5,305 bases of DNA from Rugosibacter sp. Its GTDB lineage: Bacteria; Pseudomonadota; Gammaproteobacteria; Burkholderiales; Rhodocyclaceae. The stretch is taken from NCBI GenBank assembly GCA_023257495.1, contig JALRCC010000205.1, forward strand, positions 1-5,305, given 5' to 3'. Position numbers and translations under genes: made by a program. Positions 1 to 5,305 of this stretch are shown here, in pieces; within the stretch, counting starts at the first letter, position 1; every line of letters starts with the position of its first letter. Under the pieces are notes generated by a model. It made no database searches and was not told the origin of the DNA. It saw only the letters and a program-made list of their open reading frames with translations.

Positions 1-330
1 GAGTTTTGGCTTGGTTTAACTATTCCGGTTCAGCTATTCCGGCGCATCTCTTTTTAGCAAGATGCGACAATAAGCCCATCACATCGATAGGTGCATCGCC
101 AGATACAGCGTGGATAGGTACAGCGCACCAGGACTGCGTCGGCCGCTAGCAAAAATTACATTACAAACTGGCAGCGAGTGAAGCGGCGGCAATGCGCCCT
201 GCATTCCAAGAGATTGACACGTTCCCACGCTTCCACACTCCTGGGCTGCCCGAGTATTGCCCGAGTCGTTTGGCAAAACACCAGAAAACGTCAGGAGTGC
301 GGATTGGCTTTTGATACGCCAGACTGCCAA
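1..330. other. Non-coding 3' flank of pckG
   Basis: I see no convincing gene here. The minus-strand frame from 79 to 330 is open (83 codons) but uses a TTG start abutting the pckG stop, has no ribosome-binding site, and its Cys-, Ser- and Leu-rich translation resembles no family I know. Short structures present are a 9-bp direct repeat CTATTCCGG at 20-28 and 34-42, a 7-bp hairpin CGCATCT/AGATGCG at 43-66 with a 10-nt loop, and a 9-bp direct repeat TGCCCGAGT at 247-255 and 258-266. Two further inverted repeats are listed separately. No hairpin is followed by a T run on either strand, so no intrinsic terminator for pckG can be called. Confidence 0.6.
236..299. repeat. 8-bp inverted repeat downstream of pckG
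   Basis: CACTCCTG at 236-243 and CAGGAGTG at 292-299 are perfect reverse complements separated by 48 nt. The loop contains the TGCCCGAGT direct repeat pair. In a pckG transcript this could fold as a 3' stem, but the loop is long and no T tract follows on the minus strand. An 8-bp match at this distance may be chance. Confidence 0.3.
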
Positions 331-332
331 TC
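302..332. repeat. 7-bp hairpin overlapping the pckG stop codon
   Basis: GATTGGC at 302-308 and GCCAATC at 326-332 are perfect reverse complements with a 17-nt loop. On the minus strand the stem begins inside the pckG TGA codon (333-331). It is not followed by a T run on the minus strand, so it is not a standard terminator. A role in 3' end stability is only a possibility. Confidence 0.3.
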
Positions 333-2160
333 AGTCATCCAGCGCAAGACTGAATAGATCGCGCTTGAGCATGAGTTGTTGCGGCATGCGAGGTTTTAAC
401 TTGTCGAACCATTCGCCATGTTGTTCAAGTTCTGCATGCCAGGCTGCCGCGTCAATGGCAGCGAGTTCTTCAAAGGCTGCTCTGGAGACCTCATGATTGT
501 CACCCCAGTCGAGATCTTCAAAACGGGGAACCCAGCCCAAAGCGGTTTGTTTGGCATTAACCAGGCCGCGGCTACGTTCGACGATCCATTTGAGCACACG
601 CATGTTTTCACCAAAGCCTGGCCACATGAAGTTGCCCTGGGCATCCTGGCGGAACCAGTTGACGGTAAAAATGCGCGGTGTGTGTTCCAGTTGATGACCA
701 ATTTTCAACCAGTGATTAAAGTAGTCACCCATGTGATAGCCGCAGAAGGGCAGCATGGCAAACGGGTCACGACGCACGATGCCTTGCTGGCCGGTGGCAG
801 CTGCCGTTGTTTCCGAGCCCAGGGTTGCTGCCATGTATACCCCGTAGTTCCAGTTGAAGGCTTCAAAGACGAGCGGCACGGTGGTGGCGCGACGGCCACC
901 GAATACGAAGGCTGAAATCGGCACGCCTGCGGTGCTTTCCCAGTTGGGGTCGATTGAGGGGCATTGCACAGCGGGTGCAGTAAAGCGCGAATTGGGATGC
1001 GCGGCCTTGCGACCGGCTTTTCCATCTTCCGGTGTCCAATCACGGCCCTGCCAGTCGATCAGGTGCGCGGGAGGTTCTTTGGTCATGCCTTCCCACCACA
1101 CATCGCCGTCGTCTGTTAAGGCAACATTGGTGAAGATAATGTTTTCCTTCAATGTCGCCATGGCATTGAAGTTGGTTTTTTCCGAGGTACCGGGGGCGAC
1201 GCCGAAAAAGCCGGCTTCGGGATTGATGGCATAGAGCTGACCATCTTTGCCGGGTTTGATCCAGGCAATATCATCCCCTACCGTGGTGACTTTCCAGCCA
1301 TTCAGACTTTGCGGCGGGATCAGCATGGCAAAGTTGGTTTTGCCGCAGGCGGAGGGAAAGGCCGCAGCGACATAGGATTTTTTTCCATCGGGTGATTCAA
1401 CACCGAGGATCAGCATGTGTTCAGCCAGCCAGCCTTCGTCACGAGCCATGGTTGAGGCGATACGCAGGGCGAAACACTTTTTGCCGAGCAGTGCATTGCC
1501 GCCGTAACCGGAACCAAACGACCAGATTTCCCGCGTTTCCGGAAAATGGCAGATATATTTTGTTTTATTGCATGGCCACTTCACGTCTTGTTGCCCCGCT
1601 TCCAGCGGATGCCCCACGCTGTGCAGGCAGGGCACGAATTCACCCGCGCTGCCCAGCTGATCGAATACGGCGCGGCCCATGCGCGTCATGATGCGCATGT
1701 TCACTACAACATAGGGGCTGTCGGAGAGCTCAACGCCGATATGTGCGATGGGTGAGCCGATAGGCCCCATCGAGAATGGAATCACATACATTGTGCGACC
1801 GCGCATGCAACCTTTGAAAAGGCCGCGCAGCGTCTTTTTCATTTTGACAGGGTCTTCCCAATTGTTGTTGGGGCCGGCGTCTTCAGGGTCTGTCGTGCAC
1901 ACATAGGTACGATCTTCCACGCGGGCGACATCTGATGGATCAGACAACGCAAGGTAAGAGTTCGGACGTTTGGCCGGGTTGAGTTGCTTCATGCTGCCTG
2001 CGGCGACCATTTGCGCAAATAGAGCGTTGGCTTCTTCTTCCGAACCGTCACACCACACGATTTGATCAGGTTCGGTGAGCGCGGCGACTTCTGCAACCCA
2101 CGCTTTGAGTTTGGTATGTTTAATGTGGTCCGGGGTAATGGCCGAAGATGATTTGTTCAT
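331..2160 (-). CDS. pckG: Phosphoenolpyruvate carboxykinase (GTP), complete
   Basis: The enzyme interconverts oxaloacetate + GTP and phosphoenolpyruvate + GDP + CO2 in the cytosol, at the entry to gluconeogenesis. The 609-residue protein has the usual length for GTP-type PEPCK and every family landmark. These are the substrate-binding Arg of DVAR (R80), the GSGYGGN segment (216-222), the GKK..LR segment with metal-ligand candidates K228 and H248, and the P-loop PSACGKTN (269-276) with the hallmark reactive Cys C272. VGDD ends at D297 (metal ligand); NSRF is at 390-393. The mobile lid lies around 450-465, before DPFAM. The guanine pocket NWFR...FMWPGFGEN has F503, F511, F516 and N519. Residue roles are transferred from the animal enzymes by motif alignment. 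The ATG at 2160 gives a normal N-terminus; a GGAGA lies 11 nt upstream, a slightly long spacing. The gene is divergent from the patatin gene, and two palindromes sit just upstream. No truncation or missing catalytic residue is seen. Confidence 0.97.
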   Translation of the reverse strand: MNKSSSAITPDHIKHTKLKAWVAEVAALTEPDQIVWCDGSEEEANALFAQMVAAGSMKQLNPAKRPNSYLALSDPSDVARVEDRTYVCTTDPEDAGPNNNWEDPVKMKKTLRGLFKGCMRGRTMYVIPFSMGPIGSPIAHIGVELSDSPYVVVNMRIMTRMGRAVFDQLGSAGEFVPCLHSVGHPLEAGQQDVKWPCNKTKYICHFPETREIWSFGSGYGGNALLGKKCFALRIASTMARDEGWLAEHMLILGVESPDGKKSYVAAAFPSACGKTNFAMLIPPQSLNGWKVTTVGDDIAWIKPGKDGQLYAINPEAGFFGVAPGTSEKTNFNAMATLKENIIFTNVALTDDGDVWWEGMTKEPPAHLIDWQGRDWTPEDGKAGRKAAHPNSRFTAPAVQCPSIDPNWESTAGVPISAFVFGGRRATTVPLVFEAFNWNYGVYMAATLGSETTAAATGQQGIVRRDPFAMLPFCGYHMGDYFNHWLKIGHQLEHTPRIFTVNWFRQDAQGNFMWPGFGENMRVLKWIVERSRGLVNAKQTALGWVPRFEDLDWGDNHEVSRAAFEELAAIDAAAWHAELEQHGEWFDKLKPRMPQQLMLKRDLFSLALDD

Positions 2161-2187
2161 GAGGCAAGGAGTCTCCAGGGATTAAAT

Positions 2188-2204
2188 CGTTAATTTGATT
2201 AACG
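2188..2204. promoter_or_regulatory. 17-bp palindrome upstream of pckG, candidate operator
   Basis: CGTTAAT and ATTAACG form perfect 7-bp arms around a 3-bp spacer (TTG). The site ends 28 bp upstream of the pckG ATG, where a promoter or operator is expected. Its symmetry and AT-rich core suit a dimeric repressor or activator. The cognate regulator is not in the window and I cannot assign it to a known family. Confidence 0.45.
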
Positions 2205-2209
2205 CGCTG

Positions 2210-2221
2210 CCTGGTACCAGG
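2210..2221. promoter_or_regulatory. 12-bp perfect palindrome upstream of pckG
   Basis: CCTGGTACCAGG is an uninterrupted palindrome lying 5 bp beyond the CGTTAAT/ATTAACG palindrome and 50 bp from the pckG start. The closeness of two different symmetric elements suggests a regulatory site, but no regulator can be named. Confidence 0.35.
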
Positions 2222-2267
2222 AAGTTACGGGATCAAAGGGTAGGGATCATCGAACTTTTGGCTGTCC

Positions 2268-2315
2268 GCATCCACCATGGTCGCTAGTAGCGATGATTCC
2301 TGGTGCTGCGGATGC
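2268..2315. repeat. Nested inverted repeat between pckG and the patatin gene
   Basis: The outer arms are GCATCC (2268-2273) and GGATGC (2310-2315). The middle arms are ACCA (2274-2277) and TGGT (2301-2304), with a 5-nt bulge on the right side. At the centre TCGCTA (2281-2286) and TAGCGA (2288-2293) are perfect arms around a single G. The whole could fold as a stem of about 16 pairs with an interior loop, or act as a binding site. No T tract follows on either side, so it is not a terminator of the usual kind. Confidence 0.4.
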
Positions 2316-2485
2316 TACATTGATGCAGGGTGAGCACCAAGCGGCTAGCAAGCGGGAAAACTTATTTTTTAACTATATCACGATGCCGACTTGGTCGCCA
2401 CCCAGTGGTTGCGTATGAAGGGATATCCGGTACGAATGGCAGGGCATGCAAGCGCATCGATTCCACCTTGAGAAATAGGGTGTTT

Positions 2486-2515
2486 GCCAAAAAAGTCGGC
2501 GCTGGTGAGACGGCG
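2486..2515 (-). repeat. Dispersed 28-30 bp repeat, copy A (left of patatin gene)
   Basis: Read on the minus strand this copy is CGCCGTC followed by TCACCAGCGCCGACTTTT, then TTGGC. It matches copy B at 3880-3907 with an exact 18-nt core (TCACCAGCGCCGACTTTT), one substitution before the core and two extra T in the run. A match of this length within 5.3 kb is far beyond chance. It lies 108 bp upstream of the patatin start and is inverted relative to copy B. The similarity stops sharply at both ends. Confidence 0.8.
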
Positions 2516-2577
2516 ATAGAATGAGCTCTTGAAGGTTAAATAGACGTCAATACGTATCATTCTGTCGCAGATGATGA

Positions 2578-2611
2578 ATGTGAAAAAATCTAGCCAATGT
2601 GATCCATGTGA
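2578..2611 (+). repeat. Three direct copies of ATGTGA upstream of the patatin gene
   Basis: ATGTGA occurs at 2578-2583, 2597-2602 and 2606-2611, ending 12 bp before the patatin ATG. The copies are in the same orientation with start-to-start distances of 19 and 9 bp. TGTGA is also a half-site of CRP-like regulators, but no inverted TCACA partner is present, so a CRP site cannot be claimed. Confidence 0.35.
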
Positions 2612-2623
2612 CAAACAAAAAAA

Positions 2624-3823
2624 ATGACCAAGCGGGCACCTAAAATTGCATTGATTCTTACCGGCGGGGGTGCGCGGGCAGCGTATCAGGTCGGTGTGCT
2701 CAAGGCCGTGCGTGAGTTGCTACCCCACCCGCAACGTAATCCATTTCAGATACTTTGTGGCACCTCGGCAGGTGCAATTAATGCCGCAGTCATGGCAGTT
2801 TGGGCTGAGAATTTTGGTGCGGGGGTGGATCGTCTGTGCCGCGTATGGGAACGTTTTCATGCGCACCAGGTGTACCGCACGGATGTTTTAGGGGTGGCCG
2901 GTTCGGGCGCGCGCTGGCTGGCTGCGTTGATGTTTGGCTGGGCGACGCATCGGGCACCACGCTCATTGCTTGATAACTCACCTTTGCGCCAATTGTTAAC
3001 CGAGAGCCTCGACTGGGATCGGATCGGGCAGGCCATTGAAAGCCAGGCCTTGCATTCGGTGAGTATTACCTGTTCTGGCTATTCCAGTGGGCAGAGTGTG
3101 ACATTTTTTCAGGGGCGTGCCGACCTTGAGCCCTGGCAGCGAAGCCAGCGGGTGGGGGCACACGTCAAGTTGAATTTGGATCATCTGATGGCATCGAGCG
3201 CGATTCCCTTTGTGTTTCCCGCCGTGAAAGTCAATCGCGAATGGTTTGATGATGGATCGATGCGGCAATCAGCGCCTATTTCGCCTGCCATTCATCTGGG
3301 TGCCGACAAAGTCCTGGTGATCGGTGCGGGTCGTTTGCATGAGGAGCATGCGCGCCCGCGCACTGCAACGTATCCCTCGCTGGCACAGATTGCCGGGCAT
3401 GCATTGTCCAGCATTTTTCTGGATAGTCTGTCTGTAGATCTTGAACGGCTGATCCGCATAAATCACACGATTGCACTGATACCCGAAGCCATACGCCAAC
3501 AGCAAGGAACCACCCTGCGCCCGGTCGAAGTGCTCGTGGTTTCACCTTCTGAACGACTGGATCATCTGGCAGCGAGGCATGCCTGGACGTTGCCTTGGCC
3601 AATCAGAATGCTGTTGCGCGGGATCGGTGCGATGAATCGCAATGGCGGCGCGTTGATCAGTTATTTGCTTTTTGAAAGAGCTTACACGTGCGCCTTGATT
3701 GAACTGGGTTATCGCGACACGTTATCGCAGCGCGAAAAAATTATCGAGTTTCTGGCTATTGAGGCTATTGAACCTATTGAGCCGACAGAAAACGCCAGCC
3801 ATCCCGAAGGCCAGAGCGGCTAG
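2624..3823 (+). CDS. Patatin-like phospholipase family protein (putative lipid acyl hydrolase)
   Basis: This is a 399-residue patatin-fold protein, a family of esterases and phospholipases using a Ser-Asp dyad. Seen directly: the oxyanion-hole loop GGGAR at residues 14-18, the nucleophile elbow GTSAG at 46-50 (catalytic Ser48), the conserved SSAIPFVFPAV segment at 191-201, and DDG at 209-211 with D210 as the likely catalytic Asp. The patatin domain covers roughly residues 6-235. The remaining 160 residues, including LDSLSVDLERLIRIN (266-280) and LLFERAYTCALIELGY (348-363), resemble the C-terminal part of proteobacterial patatin-like proteins. There is no signal peptide or convincing membrane span, so a cytosolic or peripheral location is inferred. 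The acidic tail contains AIEAIEPIE, from a 9-bp tandem repeat. The ATG at 2624 places GGGAR at the expected distance, but no Shine-Dalgarno sequence precedes it, only a run of A. Substrate and physiological role cannot be read from the sequence. Confidence 0.93.
   Translation: MTKRAPKIALILTGGGARAAYQVGVLKAVRELLPHPQRNPFQILCGTSAGAINAAVMAVWAENFGAGVDRLCRVWERFHAHQVYRTDVLGVAGSGARWLAALMFGWATHRAPRSLLDNSPLRQLLTESLDWDRIGQAIESQALHSVSITCSGYSSGQSVTFFQGRADLEPWQRSQRVGAHVKLNLDHLMASSAIPFVFPAVKVNREWFDDGSMRQSAPISPAIHLGADKVLVIGAGRLHEEHARPRTATYPSLAQIAGHALSSIFLDSLSVDLERLIRINHTIALIPEAIRQQQGTTLRPVEVLVVSPSERLDHLAARHAWTLPWPIRMLLRGIGAMNRNGGALISYLLFERAYTCALIELGYRDTLSQREKIIEFLAIEAIEPIEPTENASHPEGQSG
3755..3781 (+). repeat. 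9-bp tandem repeat, three units, inside the patatin gene
   Basis: GCTATTGAG (3755-3763), GCTATTGAA (3764-3772) and CCTATTGAG (3773-3781) are consecutive in-frame units. They encode AIE-AIE-PIE at residues 378-386, in the acidic tail beyond the patatin domain. Each unit is three codons, so copy-number change would keep the frame. Confidence 0.7.
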
Positions 3824-3843
3824 AGGTGACCAAGTGCTACGGC

Positions 3844-3937
3844 GATGACGGTGCTGGATGCTCGCCACCACAGCCTTGCCGCCGTATCACCAGCGCCGAC
3901 TTTTGGCGGTTACATCGTCCGGTGACACCGCGTCATC
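3844..3937. other. Self-complementary region between the convergent patatin and dinB genes
   Basis: GATGACG at 3844-3850 is the reverse complement of CGTCATC at 3931-3937, and the stem continues as GTG/CAC across a 2-nt bulge. Alternatively GGTGCTGG (3850-3857) can pair with CCAGCGCC (3890-3897) with one G-T pair. On the minus strand CCGCC and GGCGG also bracket repeat copy B. Structure at a convergent junction suits a bidirectional transcription end, but no stem has an adjacent T tract, so I do not call an intrinsic terminator. Confidence 0.3.
3880..3907 (+). repeat. Dispersed 28-30 bp repeat, copy B (right of patatin gene)
   Basis: On the plus strand this copy reads CGCCGTA followed by TCACCAGCGCCGACTTTT and GGC. 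It is the inverted partner of copy A at 2486-2515, with one substitution (A for C) and two fewer T. It lies 56 bp after the patatin stop and 28 bp beyond the dinB stop. The two copies therefore bracket the patatin gene as a widely spaced inverted pair spanning 1,422 bp. Confidence 0.8.
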
Positions 3938-5075
3938 AAGTCAGCGGCAATTGCCCTTGAGTGATGTTTTGCTCTTGCGGCGCGCTCAGGCTACCGACGC
4001 GTACTCCGATGAGCCGCAGACGTTGCTCCAGTGGCACGCGGCGTAGGCATTCGCCGGCGGCACGGCGGATGGTTTGGGCATTCGCCGTGGCCTCGGGCAG
4101 AGTCACGTCACGGGTAATGGTGGAAAAATCAGCATAGCGCAGCTTGATGCCGATCGTGCGACCGACGTAACCTTTTTTGTTCAGGTCTTCTGCCACGCGG
4201 GTGCATAGTGCGGTAAAAATCTCGCCCAGCTGCGCTTTATCCTCGCGTGGGTGCAGGTCGCGTTCAAAGGTGGTTTCGCGGCTGGTGGACTTCGGTTCGC
4301 GGTGAGTCACAAGTGCTCGGTTGTCTCGCCCGTGCGCAGCTTCCAGCAGCCAGAGGCCGTAGCTGCGGCCAAAATGCTGCTGCAAGACAATCGGATCCGC
4401 TTTAGCGAGTTCGCCGATGTGATGGATACCTAACGCAGCGAGTTTTTCGCTCGCGCGTGGGCCGATGCCGTTGACCTTTCTCACCGGCAGGGGCCACAAC
4501 TGCGAGGCGATGTCGTCCATGGTGAGCAGCGTGATGCCATCGGGTTTATTCAGGTCGGAGCAGATTTTGGCCAGTAACTTGTTGGGCGCAATACCCACCG
4601 AGCAGGTAAGGCGGGTGGCCGCATACACGGCGGCTTTTATTTTTTGCACCAGCGCCAGCGTGTCTTCGGCCAGGAAGGTCAAGTCGATATAAATTTCGTC
4701 AATGCCACGGTCTTCGACGGCGGGTGCGATAGCGGCCACGGCCGCCTTGAATCGCTGCGAGGCAGCTCGATAAGCGTCAAAGTTGGCGGGCAGCAGAACG
4801 GCGTTGGGTGCCAGCCGCGCGGCTTGCATCACGCCCATGCCGGAATGGATGCCCAAGGCACGGCCTTCATAAGTGGCGGTAGTGAGTACGCCACGGCCAG
4901 TGTATTCGCCCAGACGCATGAATTGCCAACGGCCATTAGCCTGCCGCGTCGGCTGCGGAACAGAACGCCCGCCTACAGCGACGGGCAGGCCGTGCAGCTC
5001 GGGGTAGGTGAGTAATTCGACGGAAGCAAAAAACGCATCCATGTCGAGGTGAGCAATACGACGTTGCAGGGCCAT
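3936..5075 (-). CDS. dinB: DNA polymerase IV (Y-family translesion polymerase)
   Basis: This is an error-prone polymerase that extends past DNA lesions and lacks proofreading. The 379-residue protein has the palm motif HLDMDAFFASVE at 9-20, with metal ligand D11 and steric-gate candidate F16. The second catalytic motif GIDEIYID (124-131) carries D126 and E127. The segment SVGIAPNKLLAKICSDLNKPDG (159-180) follows, then a helix-hairpin-helix thumb around 200-222. The little finger starts near SRETTFERDL (265-274) and runs to about 362. The C-terminal QGQLPLT resembles a beta-clamp-binding motif. Compared with E. coli DinB (351 aa) there are about 20 extra residues between GG (35-36) and RGV (61-63). 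The residue before IDE is Gly instead of the usual Ser. Both features match my recollection of Burkholderiales DinB proteins. The start is 3 bp after the bioF stop, with no clear ribosome-binding site or LexA box, so translation coupled to bioF is plausible. The gene converges on the patatin gene. Confidence 0.95.
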   Translation of the reverse strand: MALQRRIAHLDMDAFFASVELLTYPELHGLPVAVGGRSVPQPTRQANGRWQFMRLGEYTGRGVLTTATYEGRALGIHSGMGVMQAARLAPNAVLLPANFDAYRAASQRFKAAVAAIAPAVEDRGIDEIYIDLTFLAEDTLALVQKIKAAVYAATRLTCSVGIAPNKLLAKICSDLNKPDGITLLTMDDIASQLWPLPVRKVNGIGPRASEKLAALGIHHIGELAKADPIVLQQHFGRSYGLWLLEAAHGRDNRALVTHREPKSTSRETTFERDLHPREDKAQLGEIFTALCTRVAEDLNKKGYVGRTIGIKLRYADFSTITRDVTLPEATANAQTIRRAAGECLRRVPLEQRLRLIGVRVGSLSAPQEQNITQGQLPLT

Positions 5076-5078
5076 TGA

Positions 5079-5305
5079 CTAGGCTTGAAGCACGTTCACA
5101 GCGTCGAGCAATTGTGCGAAGTCTGCATCGGACAAGGCCGAAGAAAGCGAAAAACGCAACCGGCACCCACCCGCTGGCACGGTAGGCGGACGCATCGCAA
5201 CGGCTAGTATGCCGCGCGCTTCAAGCCGTTGTTGTGCCGCCAAGGCGGCGGCTTCGCTGCCTAGCACGGCAGGGATGATCTGCGTGGTGGATTGAAGTGT
5301 ATCGA
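5079..5305 (-). CDS. bioF: 8-amino-7-oxononanoate synthase, C-terminal part (5' end outside window)
   Basis: BioF is a PLP-dependent enzyme of biotin synthesis. It condenses a pimeloyl thioester with L-alanine to give 8-amino-7-oxononanoate and CO2. Only the final 74 complete codons are present, reading off the right edge; the PLP-binding lysine lies outside. The fragment starts within a STTQIIPAVLG segment, then shows an amphipathic helix and the family signature MRPPTVPAGGCRLRFSLSS. It ends with a SDADFAQLLDAV helix and a short tail. RPPTVPAG followed by RLR is highly typical of the AONS small C-terminal domain; the second Arg of RLR corresponds to the one reported to contact the substrate carboxylate in the alpha-oxoamine synthase family. 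The reading frame is open to the edge, so the internal GTG at 5267 is not the start. The related enzymes 5-aminolevulinate synthase and 2-amino-3-ketobutyrate CoA ligase are less likely because of the exact RPPTVPAG form. The TAG stop lies 3 bp before dinB. Confidence 0.88.
   Translation of the reverse strand, partial: DTLQSTTQIIPAVLGSEAAALAAQQRLEARGILAVAMRPPTVPAGGCRLRFSLSSALSDADFAQLLDAVNVLQA

Larger units (their letters stand above)
2161..2623. other. Divergent intergenic region between pckG and the patatin gene
   Basis: These 463 bp should hold the promoters of both flanking genes. I found no sigma-70 pair with good -35 and -10 boxes at proper spacing for either gene. AT-rich stretches occur at 2181-2202 (pckG side), 2357-2380 and 2570-2623 (patatin side). 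A plus-strand GTG frame at 2330-2524 (64 codons) and a minus-strand frame at 2378-2614 (78 codons) are open, but they overlap each other, lack good ribosome-binding sites and resemble no family I know, so I do not call them genes. Palindromes and repeats inside the region are listed separately. Confidence 0.6.

Noticed and set aside
214..219. TTGACA, a perfect -35 hexamer on the plus strand
   Set aside because: No -10-like hexamer occurs 16-18 bp downstream and no gene follows on that strand.
79..330. Minus-strand frame of 83 codons directly after pckG
   Set aside because: TTG start, no ribosome-binding site, and a compositionally odd translation without recognisable motifs.
418..915. Long plus-strand open frame (165 codons) antisense to pckG
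   Set aside because: It lies wholly inside a PEPCK gene with intact motifs. Its translation resembles no family I know and is what the reverse strand of such a gene tends to give.
2330..2524. Plus-strand GTG frame of 64 codons in the divergent intergenic region
   Set aside because: Weak upstream GG-rich stretch only, no family resemblance, and its end is formed by repeat copy A, which is intergenic in its second location.
2597..2613. Possible CRP-type site near the patatin start
   Set aside because: The two TGTGA elements are direct copies; a CRP site needs TGTGA and TCACA in inverted arrangement.
2378..2614. Minus-strand frame of 78 codons in the same region
   Set aside because: It overlaps the plus-strand frame, runs through the repeat copy and shows no recognisable motif.
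4645..4654. CACCAGCGCC inside dinB, resembling part of the dispersed repeat
   Set aside because: Only about ten bases match, within coding sequence of an intact gene; this is expected by chance.
4644..5015. Plus-strand open frame (123 codons) antisense to dinB
   Set aside because: It is the shadow of a clearly functional dinB; no motif or ribosome-binding site supports it.
5079..5267. A separate small gene starting at the GTG at 5267
   Set aside because: The frame is open to the window edge and continues upstream with BioF-like sequence, so it is the tail of bioF.

Overview
The window most resembles chromosomal DNA of a betaproteobacterium, probably of the order Burkholderiales. This rests on the overall look of four recognisable proteins: a GTP-dependent PEP carboxykinase, a cytosolic patatin-like protein, a Y-family polymerase carrying an extra N-terminal segment, and a BioF tail. 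It is inference from family memory, not from a search. Base composition looks moderately GC-rich by eye and is even across the genes. No rRNA, tRNA, CRISPR array, transposase or phage gene is visible.

Layout. Positions 1-330 are non-coding as far as I can tell; they form the 3' flank of pckG and hold several short repeats and inverted repeats. Positions 331-2160 (minus) encode pckG, complete with all catalytic motifs. Positions 2161-2623 are a 463-bp intergenic region between the divergent pckG and patatin genes; it holds two perfect palindromes close to pckG, a nested inverted repeat, one copy of a dispersed repeat, and three ATGTGA direct copies just before the patatin gene. Positions 2624-3823 (plus) encode a patatin-like phospholipase. 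Positions 3824-3935 separate the convergent patatin and dinB genes and hold the second copy of the dispersed repeat. Positions 3936-5075 (minus) encode DNA polymerase IV. Positions 5079-5305 (minus) hold the last 74 complete codons of bioF, which runs off the right edge.

How the genes relate. They serve separate functions: gluconeogenesis or anaplerosis (pckG), lipid acyl hydrolysis (patatin), translesion synthesis (dinB) and biotin synthesis (bioF). Only bioF and dinB look like one transcription unit, with 3 bp between stop and start. I see no multi-gene defence or other new system.

The most notable non-genic signal is a 28-30 bp repeat found once on each side of the patatin gene in inverted orientation (2486-2515 and 3880-3907). 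The copies agree at every position except one substitution and a 2-nt difference in a T run. They could be a dispersed intergenic repeat family or the ends of a small cassette; the window alone cannot decide.
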